DNA from: a virus
Length of the DNA: 64,000 bases
Direction: 5' to 3' (one strand)
Virus record (IMG/VR): IMGVR_UViG_3300042922_000250
Location: 1 to 64,000 of that record
Every line of letters begins with the position of its first letter. Within the stretch, counting starts at the first letter, position 1. The position numbers and the translations under genes are program-made. Of the stretch, positions 20,148-28,704 are shown in pieces. Below the pieces are notes generated by a model. The model made no database searches. It was not told where the DNA came from and was given only the letters and a program-made list of their open reading frames with translations.

Positions 20148-20482
20148 AAATTTTCCCCTTCGTGTAAATTTGGAGTATTGGTTAATGATTGAGCTTTGCG
20201 AACAACGGCAACCTCGCAGTCGATAATAAAGCCGATGATTGAAGCAGGAATGATAATTTTCTTCCAACCCAAAGCATCACGGGCAATATCGATAGCCTTC
20301 TGCCGTTTCTGTTGATTCTCCATGTTGTCAGCTGCTCGATCAAGCTCATATATGATTTTCTGCAAAGCTTCTTTAGGCTTACCGTTTGGCAATCCTCGAT
20401 AAATTACATGGGCAGCTAAAACCAAAGCGGCAATAGCGGCCAGCGCGCCGATCACAGCATACGCTATTTGTAAGTCGCTCAT
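20144..20482 (-). CDS. LLH-family phage holin
   Basis: 112 residues: one N-terminal transmembrane helix (IAYAVIGALAAIAALVLAAHV) then a cytoplasmic amphipathic domain (LQKIIYELDRAADNM ... LGWKKIIIPASIIG). It is homologous to the holin of phage B (46116-46466), with matching YRGLP and IYELDR segments. It overlaps the amidase start. Confidence 0.8.
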   Translation of the reverse strand: MSDLQIAYAVIGALAAIAALVLAAHVIYRGLPNGKPKEALQKIIYELDRAADNMENQQKRQKAIDIARDALGWKKIIIPASIIGFIIDCEVAVVRKAQSLTNTPNLHEGENL

Positions 20483-20733
20483 TTGCTTGACTTCCTTTCA
20501 AGTTTCATCTGCTCATTAATCATCCGCATTTGAACCGGAGTAACTTCCAGTCCAGATTCATGCAGAATTTTTCGCAAACTCTTTGACGCAATGTTGTTTT
20601 TGATGTAGACTGGTCTTGACAAGTGAGATTTAGCGGTATTGTAACCGGATGAATAACCGATTTGATACGCTATCCCTGCGCATATTGCGATCACAGCAAC
20701 GGAAAACACCATGAATACATAATGCTTGTTCAT
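20479..20733 (-). CDS. Small anchored lysis-module protein
   Basis: 84 residues: N-terminal transmembrane helix (VFMVFSVAVIAICAGIAYQIG) and a basic extracytoplasmic or cytoplasmic helix at the C-terminus. Overlaps the holin start. Function unknown. Confidence 0.6.
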   Translation of the reverse strand: MNKHYVFMVFSVAVIAICAGIAYQIGYSSGYNTAKSHLSRPVYIKNNIASKSLRKILHESGLEVTPVQMRMINEQMKLERKSSK

Positions 20734-20738
20734 ATCTC

Positions 20739-20933
20739 CTACTTTCTAAGCGCAACATATGCGCCCAATGCAAAGTTGATTAGCATCACGCCGCCAACAA
20801 AGTAATTGTATGATCGTTCGATTGTTGCGACTCGTTCAGCTATTTTAAGCTTTTCCTGTTCTTCAATCTTAGTTCTGATTACTGCGATATCGACAGCCAT
20901 CTGTCTTAAAAGACGTTCATTGTCATCTGGCAC
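20739..20933 (-). CDS. XhlA-like haemolysin/holin accessory
   Basis: 64 residues: an N-terminal coiled coil (MAVDIAVIRTKIEEQEKLK) and a C-terminal transmembrane helix, the XhlA layout. A homologue is at 46482-46658 in phage B. Confidence 0.75.
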   Translation of the reverse strand: MPDDNERLLRQMAVDIAVIRTKIEEQEKLKIAERVATIERSYNYFVGGVMLINFALGAYVALRK

Positions 20934-20977
20934 GTCATCACCCTTTCGAATCGGAAAATTGGATAGGAGAGGATTTT

Positions 20978-21304
20978 ATGCTTTATAAGCAGAAAAAAAT
21001 TATTGTTATTTACTTAGTATGCGTAATCATTGCTTGCGTCTATGTTCCTTGGGAGGCAGTAGCAGGAGAAAATATTAGAATGCCTGCCGGATATGCATTA
21101 ATTAGTAATCCACCGATATTTTTTACTTTTTATACAGAAAATAAAAAATTAAATACTAAAAACCCATATATCGAAGATGTTCCACAAGCAAACAAACGGT
21201 ACATAACAAACGTTGATATTAATAGATTATTGATAGAGATTGTTATAATTACCGCTACTTTGGGGATAGCATACATTCAGACGATAAAAAACGACGAATC
21301 TTAA
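20978..21304 (+). CDS. Plus-strand membrane protein inside the late operon (moron)
   Basis: 108 residues behind ATAGGAGAGGATTTT. An N-terminal hydrophobic signal or anchor (IIVIYLVCVIIACVYV) and a second helix near the C-terminus (LLIEIVIITATLGIAYI). It points against the late operon and has its own terminator, so it is probably expressed in the lysogen. A superinfection or envelope role is possible, not shown. Confidence 0.7.
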   Translation: MLYKQKKIIVIYLVCVIIACVYVPWEAVAGENIRMPAGYALISNPPIFFTFYTENKKLNTKNPYIEDVPQANKRYITNVDINRLLIEIVIITATLGIAYIQTIKNDES

Positions 21305-21305
21305 A

Positions 21306-21342
21306 AAAGAAAAGAGAGGCTATATTGCCCCTCTTTTCTTTT
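21306..21342 (+). terminator. Bidirectional terminator of the moron
   Basis: AAAAGAAAAGAGAGG...CCCTCTTTTCTTTT; A- and T-tracts on both sides let it function in either direction. Confidence 0.75.
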
Positions 21343-24106
21343 CTCGTTTATATGCGTCTGCGGCCTCTTTCATTTGCCGACCTAATTCTTTTATCTGGTT
21401 CTCATGATCCTTAATGCGCGACTGCTTTTCTTCTTTTGATAATCGTTGATCTTTTTTTATGTCATTCAAAACGCTATTAATACTCTGTCTTTGCCTAGAC
21501 ATTGCCGACATATTTTGTTTGAAAACCTCGTCAACGTTTATAGGAACATTTTTAACACCTGCAAAAACCTGCGCTAATGCAGAGGCAGGACTGTATTGCC
21601 TGCCCATTCTGTCAACATTGCCGCTTAGACCGTCTCCTAATTTCTCGCCAGCATAATTATACGGCAACGGAAAAGATGGCCCCAAGGAATTCCAGGCATA
21701 CCGTGCATATTCGCCAGCCTTTTCATTGTTTGTCATTCCGGGTTTAATGACTTCCTGCCCTAATCCGTTGCGGCCAGTCTTAATGAGTTGCGCCGCATCA
21801 AACAAAGGATTACCTAATGAAATATCATTCGCAAAAGGCAGGATATAATTAAGATCGATATTGTTTTGCACCTTTTGCTCTTTACCGTTTACGATGCGTG
21901 TCCCCTGTCCGATTGGCAACAGTTGGCGCGTTTGCAGGTGTTCGGGAAGAATCTTTTCTCGATCAGCGGTATTGTCCTGATTTTGTAGTTTAGTGTACTT
22001 GGTAACTTGCGCCGGGCGTTCATACAGTGCTTTGGCTGTCTCTTTTGTCGCAAAGTATGGAAACTTAGCAAATGGAACAAGACCGCTTCGCGACAATGAA
22101 TTAATAATATCCGGAGCCTGCGAATAGTCAAACAATGCTCGATTAGCAATGTCTGCGGCTTCTTTTATTGTTTTTCCTTCCTCGCGATGATATGAATAGA
22201 CAACAGCACGCCAAAATTTATCAGGTGCGCCGAAAGCTTCCATAGCCTTGTCGGCTACTTTTTTAATTCCGGTAGGATTTTCGCCAATGATATTGCGCAA
22301 CTCCTGCTTATTCCACACATTACCAAGGATTCCAGTTTCGCGAAGTTCGCGAAGAATAGGAGCATTTTTTCCTTGTTCAGAGAATACCTTCGATATTTTG
22401 AACATTTGCTTTGGCATTGACTGAAAAGGGACTTTACCAAATACGTTCGCCATCGGGATACCAGAATAGAAGTTTCTAGCAATTGCGGAAGGAGAAGCGA
22501 GTTTTTCAACTTTCCACCACGACACCATCTTTTGCAGAGTGGCATTGATATTATCTGGCTTAGTTCCCATCGTTCCCATTATCTGATTTGCTACGTCCTT
22601 AGGAACCCATTTGCCAGATAATGCACCGTATGCCTTTCCTTCTGGTATTTCAACATACTGCCTGCGTGCTGGCAATGTCCTGGACAAGTCGGCAGCTTCT
22701 TCCGCGCTTTTGCCAAACATATTATCAACGGTTCTCAAGAATTCATCCTCTCGAATTGTCTTCGATGCGCGGTTGAGAGTATCCATTATTTTATACTCTG
22801 GATCCTTTATTTCTCCCAGCTTGCGCAATGTATCTTCTGATAATACTTGCCGCTGCGTAAACTCTTTAACATCAACAGAATGAGCGCGGCCAAATCCTTG
22901 CCGACCGGGAGCAGTTGTATCGGCTAAATCCTTATACGCTCTGCGCCATTCTTCCGGCGTGCCGTTTTTACGCAATGCTTCAAGAAACTGTTCTGGATTT
23001 TCATACTTTCCTATTGCTCGACGCAAGTGAGAACCTTCTTGAAACCTAACAACTGCTTCGTCACCAAGTCGGCCAACATCAGATAATGTATTCTGAATCT
23101 GCAAATTCCGGTCAATTACCTTATCGCCGATAATTTGTATTGCCTTTCTAAGGCCTGGTTCAGGAATGTTAGACAGAACTTCATCACGGAAAGCATAGTC
23201 AGGGATGGATTGACCTGCCTTTTTTGCGACTCGTTGCGGTTCTTGTAGCAGATAGTCCGGTATTTCTTCTCCAACATCGCGCAAAGTATCAAAAGCAGTA
23301 GGCTTATCAATGGTTCCTGCCTTGATATCTTCCAATAGCTTACCTTTATTGAAAGAATTTAAAACAGCGTCTTGAGTTTGTGGTGTAATTGCGCCGCCTC
23401 GATTCGCTCCCTGGATATAATCATTTAAGACAGTCGCTTGATCACCGTATTGCTTTTTCAATCCTTGAACTTCGTCAACGATATCTTGACCTTTTACCAT
23501 ATCAGAAGCGCGACCTGCTCTAAATGCATCCTGCGCCTCTTGGACGCGATTAATACCTGTCCAGTCCTCTAATGCAGCAATAGCCTTTTGCCCACGCTCT
23601 GATCCTTTCGCAGCGTTTACAGCAGGGGTTATAAGGTTATCGGTTAATCCTACAGCCTTAGAGCCTTTAGCTGCACCTGCAACAATCTTGGCCGGAGTAA
23701 TAACATTTAGCGGATCAAGTAAAACGTCTGTAGCAAAGCCAGCAACGGCGGCAGTAGTCGGATTCTCTTTAACCCAATCTTGGTTGAAGGTTTCTTTCCA
23801 GCTTGTATTTTCCTGCCAGCCTTTTTTTGCCCCTTCCAAAAGTGGTGTATCATCTTGATAAGCCTTTACTGTTCCGGCAATAGCTCCGCGCGGCTTGTCT
23901 AGGTATGATATAGCATCCAATGCGGCAGATGCAGGTTTAAGCAATATAGATCCAACATCTGCCGCTACGTTATACACTTTATCGGCTAATGATTCTTCTT
24001 GATTATCTAAATATGGGTTTGATGGTTGCTGAATGTAGGGATTGTTGGACGAAGCAGGAGATTGTTTATCGACATATGGATTTTGCGTTAAATATGGATT
24101 GGACAA
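21320..24106 (-). CDS. Large internal virion / DNA-ejection protein
   Basis: 928 residues, the largest gene of phage A. The N-terminus has four NPY[LVI] repeats (NPYLTQNPYVDKQ, NNPYIQQPSNPYLDN). Helix-rich middle; a conserved-looking region around residues 540-720 (ASPSAIARNFYSGIP, FWRAVVYSYHREEGKT, LVPFAKFPYF) resembles large polyvalent/ejection proteins of podoviruses. The C-terminus is a charged coiled coil. Ejected proteins form the channel for genome entry; assignment is by position and composition. Confidence 0.65.
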   Translation of the reverse strand: MSNPYLTQNPYVDKQSPASSNNPYIQQPSNPYLDNQEESLADKVYNVAADVGSILLKPASAALDAISYLDKPRGAIAGTVKAYQDDTPLLEGAKKGWQENTSWKETFNQDWVKENPTTAAVAGFATDVLLDPLNVITPAKIVAGAAKGSKAVGLTDNLITPAVNAAKGSERGQKAIAALEDWTGINRVQEAQDAFRAGRASDMVKGQDIVDEVQGLKKQYGDQATVLNDYIQGANRGGAITPQTQDAVLNSFNKGKLLEDIKAGTIDKPTAFDTLRDVGEEIPDYLLQEPQRVAKKAGQSIPDYAFRDEVLSNIPEPGLRKAIQIIGDKVIDRNLQIQNTLSDVGRLGDEAVVRFQEGSHLRRAIGKYENPEQFLEALRKNGTPEEWRRAYKDLADTTAPGRQGFGRAHSVDVKEFTQRQVLSEDTLRKLGEIKDPEYKIMDTLNRASKTIREDEFLRTVDNMFGKSAEEAADLSRTLPARRQYVEIPEGKAYGALSGKWVPKDVANQIMGTMGTKPDNINATLQKMVSWWKVEKLASPSAIARNFYSGIPMANVFGKVPFQSMPKQMFKISKVFSEQGKNAPILRELRETGILGNVWNKQELRNIIGENPTGIKKVADKAMEAFGAPDKFWRAVVYSYHREEGKTIKEAADIANRALFDYSQAPDIINSLSRSGLVPFAKFPYFATKETAKALYERPAQVTKYTKLQNQDNTADREKILPEHLQTRQLLPIGQGTRIVNGKEQKVQNNIDLNYILPFANDISLGNPLFDAAQLIKTGRNGLGQEVIKPGMTNNEKAGEYARYAWNSLGPSFPLPYNYAGEKLGDGLSGNVDRMGRQYSPASALAQVFAGVKNVPINVDEVFKQNMSAMSRQRQSINSVLNDIKKDQRLSKEEKQSRIKDHENQIKELGRQMKEAADAYKREKKRGAI

Positions 24107-24124
24107 TATTAACCGCCTCCTGTT

Positions 24125-25600
24125 CTATCGTCTATCGCTCATTAAGTCTCGAACCCATGTAAGACCGCTCTTTTTTGTCTTGTCAAGAAATGATCCGCTT
24201 TGATATCCGGTATCTGGATCGTATACGTCGGGAGTTGCAGGGTTTTGTTCTGCAACAGAATTCGCGCCAACAGCAGCTAAAAGAGCGTCAACGTCAACGC
24301 CCTGATTAATTAATTCATTCGCTCTAGCTTTGATTCCTTGCGCTATTTTAGCAGGTGCAACTCCGCGAGTTATCGCTTCTTGGATATAACCAAGTTCTGT
24401 TTCTTGAGCATTTCCTTGCTGCTGCAATACGTCTTGCTGTTGACCTCCGTTAACATCCGGGATAATACTGTTAATATACGGAAGTAAACGTTGTGCCAAT
24501 TCCGGATTCTTAACACGCCTGGTCATAATCGGTCTGCCCATTACATCGGTTTCCCCTGTCGCCTCGCTAACTGTTTCGGATGCATCTTTATAAAGAGCAA
24601 GTAATTGGGCAGCATTATTACCGCCGCCTGTACTTCTTGTTCCTGTTGATCTTATTTCTTGTCCCCTAGCGGTTATATCTTGCGCTCTCCTGGTAGAATC
24701 AAGTTGTGCCTGTTGAATCTCAGTAATTCCCGGCTTGCTCCTGTGAACCTCCGTATACTGACCATCCGGAGTAACAGCGTAGGTTACATTCTCGCCATTT
24801 TCCTGCACCGTCTGGAAGTCTCTAGCTCCCATCTTAATAGCCTGGGCGACTAACTGCATATCCGCAGGCTGAAATCCGTAACGATTAGCCAATGAGCGAT
24901 GTTTTGCAGCTGCTTGTAAAATCTTGCGAGGATCGCTCGACCCGAACGCCTGATTCAATTCTTCATCTGCCTGTGCAGCGTATCTGTCGGCAGTTTCCTT
25001 GACTCGCATACCGGCTATTTCTTGAGCCTTTTGATTAACGATACTATAGGCTTCTTTTGCAGAATATCCTGCTTTGACCATATCCTGTATAGATGCTTTC
25101 ATCTTTGGCGCAAGATCACGCATAGCTTCTGCGTTAGTACGATAGTCGCGGTTGACTTGCATAGTCGGAGGCTGTTGCGTAGAAGGTTGCAAAGCAGGTT
25201 GTGCGGATTGAGAAGCGGATAGAGCCTGTCTAAATGGCGTTTGCTGCTGTGTTGTACTCTGTTGAAATGCAGCCTGTATAGGCGAGGTTTGCGAAGGTTG
25301 TTGACTTAACAGAGCAGATTGAAACGGCATTGCCTGCGCGGGTCTATTGCCGGATAGCAAGCCTGTTTGATCAATGCCGAATTGCTGTGGTGCATTATTG
25401 AATTGTTGTCCTGCCGATAACAATCCTTGCCCTGCTCCGGCTGTGTTTAACCGTGTGTCTGTTTGCGGCTGAGTCAATGCAGAATCAACGTTTGTCAGCG
25501 CGTTAGCCTGCGCTCTTTCTTGATTGCGCTGTCCGATTGCGCCGACTATCTGCGCTAATGCGTCCCAACCTGTAGCTTGTGGTTGATAGCGTCCCCACAT
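24125..25600 (-). CDS. Gln-rich internal virion protein
   Basis: 491 residues from ATG 25600, overlapping the TAA of the Hint-domain gene (TAATG). Residues 1-150 are Gln/Ala/Thr-rich and low complexity; the middle is helical (MVKAGYSAKEAYSIVNQKAQ). Typical of podovirus ejection proteins encoded between tail and transglycosylase-like genes. No enzymatic motif seen. Confidence 0.6.
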   Translation of the reverse strand: MWGRYQPQATGWDALAQIVGAIGQRNQERAQANALTNVDSALTQPQTDTRLNTAGAGQGLLSAGQQFNNAPQQFGIDQTGLLSGNRPAQAMPFQSALLSQQPSQTSPIQAAFQQSTTQQQTPFRQALSASQSAQPALQPSTQQPPTMQVNRDYRTNAEAMRDLAPKMKASIQDMVKAGYSAKEAYSIVNQKAQEIAGMRVKETADRYAAQADEELNQAFGSSDPRKILQAAAKHRSLANRYGFQPADMQLVAQAIKMGARDFQTVQENGENVTYAVTPDGQYTEVHRSKPGITEIQQAQLDSTRRAQDITARGQEIRSTGTRSTGGGNNAAQLLALYKDASETVSEATGETDVMGRPIMTRRVKNPELAQRLLPYINSIIPDVNGGQQQDVLQQQGNAQETELGYIQEAITRGVAPAKIAQGIKARANELINQGVDVDALLAAVGANSVAEQNPATPDVYDPDTGYQSGSFLDKTKKSGLTWVRDLMSDRR

Positions 25601-26700
25601 TAACGACACCCCCTAACCGCGAATCCGTTCGCAAAATAGATGTTTTCGCCAGTGGTCTTAAAGTCATAAATCAATTCTTTGATGGGGTTAATCTCGACAG
25701 AGCGAACAACTTCGCCACGCTTTAAGCCAACCAACTCTTTGCCGATTAATTCAGCAGGAAGAAAATCGCCTTCGGTAGTCAGGAAAGGCTGTGTTGATGT
25801 AGGCCTAACTTCTGAACTATCAGTATTGATAACCATGTAGTCATTAGGCGATATTTGCGGTTCTTGCACATGAATAACGCTTTCTATTCCGTGAAGCGAA
25901 TAAACCTTGTCACCTACCTGAATTCGTTCAATAGGTTTATTTCCATCAGGGCAAGCAATCATTGTACCTGCAACAAAACAAAGCAATGCCGCCGATCCAA
26001 GAGAACCGACCGCATTCCATGCATTAGATCCTCCATCGCTCTGCGTGGTAGTGGTGCTGCCTGTCCCCATACGACCGCTGTACATTTGATTGAATAGATC
26101 ACTGGTATTGTTTGCTAGAGAATCAGATGTACTAGACAATCCAGACAACATCGTCAAGAAGTTGTTTAAATTGCTAGTGTTATTGGCACTCGCATTGCCT
26201 AACAATCCGGAATAGGTACTTTGATCACTTGCATAGTTTTTAGCTAGAGTATCAGCAGCATTTTGCGATATCTGATCTAATGCACTGCCAGTGACAGAAG
26301 AATTTAATATTCCCCTTGAACCAAGGCTGTTGATTGCACTGCCTACCGTTCCTGTTAAATCGCTGTTTAGAGCCTGTTGTCTAGCAGTTGCATAGGAAGA
26401 CGGAAGATTGCCGCTAAGCAGGCTTGCATAGCCACTGTTGATGTCGTTAGCGGTATTGTTATAGTTGCTGTATACGTTGCCAGCGTTACCTGCTACTGTG
26501 TTAGCAGTTCCAAGAAGACTATTAGCTGTACCCATAGCGGTATTAGCATAGTTAGTTGCACTACCTTGCAATGCTGCTTCTTGTGCTGTCTGATTGGGGA
26601 TTGATCTTTTTGTCGAAGAGCTAGATCCACCCTTAAAATCAACCATTTGTAGATGCAGACGTTTTATTGTATCATCCGGTATGACTGTCCATGTTCTCAC
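25600..26700 (-). CDS. Virion protein with C-terminal Hint (intein-like) domain
   Basis: About 366 residues from GTG 26700. The first 240 are Ser/Asn/Thr/Gly-rich, as in tail or ejection proteins. A Hint domain then begins at CFVAGTMIACPDGNKPIERI, with the block-B-like region SEVRPTSTQPFLTTEG, and ends YFANGFAVRGCR. Hint domains rearrange a peptide bond at the first Cys. Here the usual penultimate Asn is missing, so cleavage at the N-side rather than splicing is expected. The start codon choice is moderately certain. Confidence 0.75.
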   Translation of the reverse strand: MRTWTVIPDDTIKRLHLQMVDFKGGSSSSTKRSIPNQTAQEAALQGSATNYANTAMGTANSLLGTANTVAGNAGNVYSNYNNTANDINSGYASLLSGNLPSSYATARQQALNSDLTGTVGSAINSLGSRGILNSSVTGSALDQISQNAADTLAKNYASDQSTYSGLLGNASANNTSNLNNFLTMLSGLSSTSDSLANNTSDLFNQMYSGRMGTGSTTTTQSDGGSNAWNAVGSLGSAALLCFVAGTMIACPDGNKPIERIQVGDKVYSLHGIESVIHVQEPQISPNDYMVINTDSSEVRPTSTQPFLTTEGDFLPAELIGKELVGLKRGEVVRSVEINPIKELIYDFKTTGENIYFANGFAVRGCR

Positions 26701-27041
26701 TAAATCACCTTCTTTTCCATGATCCAATAAAATGTACCGTTTGGTCTTATTCCGCTTAATGCTATGTTTGGCGTAGATTTCGTTAATCGCATATAACCGG
26801 AAGGATCACGAGAAGTTGCTGTTCTGAGCATTTTACATCCTCTCGCCTTTGCCATTTCCACGCATTTGTCATGCGCCCACGTGACATTTTCTGTGCAGGT
26901 GTGGTCAATCTCAAACACATCACCAAATTTATGCCAACAAAAAAAGCCCTTATCAGGCTCGTAATAAATTTGAAAGCCGGGAAGTAATTCAAACTTCTCG
27001 GCTTTCTTTTCGTATTTGGCTATCCATTCACTCAGTTGCAT
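26700..27041 (-). CDS. Phage protein with GNAT-like layout
   Basis: 113 residues. Central WAHDKCVEMAKARGCKMLRTAT and C-terminal TFYWIMEKKVI recall small acetyltransferase-fold proteins found near podovirus tail genes, but the acetyl-CoA loop is not convincing. Function uncertain. Confidence 0.5.
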   Translation of the reverse strand: MQLSEWIAKYEKKAEKFELLPGFQIYYEPDKGFFCWHKFGDVFEIDHTCTENVTWAHDKCVEMAKARGCKMLRTATSRDPSGYMRLTKSTPNIALSGIRPNGTFYWIMEKKVI

Positions 27042-27177
27042 TTTCTACTTTATCCGGTATGATAATCGGATCGTTGAACTTGCTTAGACAATCAAGGCAC
27101 TTGTACCAATCGGGGCCAAGCTTTGGATAAGGAACAATGTTTGTACTCCAACAAAGTGAACAATGTATTTCAGACAT
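27028..27177 (-). CDS. 49-residue zinc-ribbon protein
   Basis: CSLCWSTN ... YKCLDCLSKF gives two CxxC knuckles. It overlaps the start of the downstream gene and is translated within the late operon. Confidence 0.7.
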   Translation of the reverse strand: MSEIHCSLCWSTNIVPYPKLGPDWYKCLDCLSKFNDPIIIPDKVENATE

Positions 27178-27394
27178 TCCCCGACTCCTCCTCTAATGCT
27201 TCTATTTCCGCATTTCTATTTGCTATTGTAGCCAAATAAGCAGTGGAAAGGGCAGTTAATTTTGCCTGTTGGCTTGTTCCATCTGCAGCGAATACAAGCG
27301 GTATAGAATCCTTGTATGCATCAAGCTTAGATTTATATTTAGCAATAACATCCGCTATTTTTTCATCAGCTGTTTTTTCTCTGATTGTGATCAT
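27170..27394 (-). CDS. Small helical late protein
   Basis: 74 residues from ATG 27394 (GGAGGTGCTTAACGCC upstream); the longer ORF start lies inside the previous gene. Helical, acidic (EIEALEEES end). Possibly a fibre chaperone or structural accessory; unproven. Confidence 0.6.
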   Translation of the reverse strand: MITIREKTADEKIADVIAKYKSKLDAYKDSIPLVFAADGTSQQAKLTALSTAYLATIANRNAEIEALEEESGNV

Positions 27395-27399
27395 TGGCG

Positions 27400-27612
27400 T
27401 TAAGCACCTCCATATCCGTCTGGTGTTGAAAAGTCTGCACCCCATAACATTCTGGCCGATCTATCTACTGGAATTTCAATAGCATCTACAATTAAAAAAG
27501 GCGTACCTTCTGGCACGTCTTTTTGCGCTAATTCTTCTATTGTGCCGCTATAGCTAGGAGCGGGGATAATTACGGATATTGTTGTTCCATTTGGGTAGAT
27601 TATTCGTTTCAT
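27400..27612 (-). CDS. Small late protein
   Basis: 70 residues from ATG 27612 behind GGAGGTTGTTT. Beta-rich with EGTPFLIVDAIEIPVDRS, the pattern of small phage tail-fibre-adjacent proteins. Function unknown. Confidence 0.6.
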   Translation of the reverse strand: MKRIIYPNGTTISVIIPAPSYSGTIEELAQKDVPEGTPFLIVDAIEIPVDRSARMLWGADFSTPDGYGGA

Positions 27613-27633
27613 AAACAACCTCCATTAAAAAAG

Positions 27634-28704
27634 TTAACAGAAAACAGCAATATTTAACGTTGGCGCGTCTGCCGCAGAATCGGGAGAATAAATATTCCAA
27701 GTGGCTATCCTAACGTATGTGGTTGTATATCTGTCAACAATAGAATTCATGCGAGAATTACCACCGGTTCCATCCGAATCCCTACCGGAAATCGCTATCG
27801 CAGAAAAGTTATTGCTCGGCATGGCGGTAATAAAATTAACGGTGTAATCGCCGGTTCCGTTATCGACAATACTTGATATATTACCGCTAGCGCGTATATA
27901 AATATTTCTTGTTATATTACCGCTAGTGGTTAAACTTGTACCTGCTATATAGGTAAATACATTTGCGTTAACTACAGTATCAACAATATACGAACCTGCA
28001 ACTCCAGTTCCGGATGTTGGGGATAAATTCACATTTTCACCAACATTTAAACCATGACCAGTCATAGTGACCGTTACACTTGTACCAGTTTGCGAATATG
28101 TTCCAGTTAAAGGGACTCCATTAAAATTAACCCAAGCTCGACATGCGTAAATAGGAGCGGAGCCAGAAGCGTTCAATTCTGCCTTTATAACATTATTTAT
28201 CTTTAATGGGTTGCCATCCGATCTAGTGTATTTTGTACAATAAACAGTCGTTCCGTCAGAATAATAACTAGCCATATCTCCTGAAGCTGTTGTTATATCG
28301 GCTGTGCCCGGTAGGTTGTTATTGGTCGAGTGGTGCGCAAGCGTTAGTATCCCGTCGAATACAACTTCTCTACGCATTCCTGCACCTAACGTAACCGCAG
28401 TAATAGCGGTATTTCCTGTTATGTGTAAGAAGTTTCCTGTCGCGGTTGTTAAGTTAATAGTTGATGCAGAGGCTATTGCAGAACCAACAGATTCATTTAA
28501 CACGCTGTCAACAACAATTGAACTCAGGTTAATTAGCGCGCCTCCGTCTGTCGTTCCGTCATGCGTATGTCCTGTGGATTCAGAAATAAACGTACTTAAT
28601 TTAGTGTAAATCGAAGAAAATTCATTTTTTAGCTTAGTAAATCCTGTCTGCTTACCATCGCCACCAGGAGCAATATTTAAAGGGTTTTGCGTTGTCCAAC
28701 TCAA
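27634..28704 (-). CDS. Tail fibre/spike protein
   Basis: 356 residues from TTG 28704. N-terminal virion-binding region with a SESTGHTHDGTTDGG segment typical of phage fibres, then Ser/Thr/Asn/Gly-rich beta repeats. Likely the host-recognition fibre attached to the short tail. Confidence 0.75.
   Translation of the reverse strand: MSWTTQNPLNIAPGGDGKQTGFTKLKNEFSSIYTKLSTFISESTGHTHDGTTDGGALINLSSIVVDSVLNESVGSAIASASTINLTTATGNFLHITGNTAITAVTLGAGMRREVVFDGILTLAHHSTNNNLPGTADITTASGDMASYYSDGTTVYCTKYTRSDGNPLKINNVIKAELNASGSAPIYACRAWVNFNGVPLTGTYSQTGTSVTVTMTGHGLNVGENVNLSPTSGTGVAGSYIVDTVVNANVFTYIAGTSLTTSGNITRNIYIRASGNISSIVDNGTGDYTVNFITAMPSNNFSAIAISGRDSDGTGGNSRMNSIVDRYTTTYVRIATWNIYSPDSAADAPTLNIAVFC

Noticed and set aside
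22611-22883. Plus-strand ORFs opposite the large ejection protein
   Set aside because: Long open frames antisense to a real 928-codon gene, with no ribosome sites.
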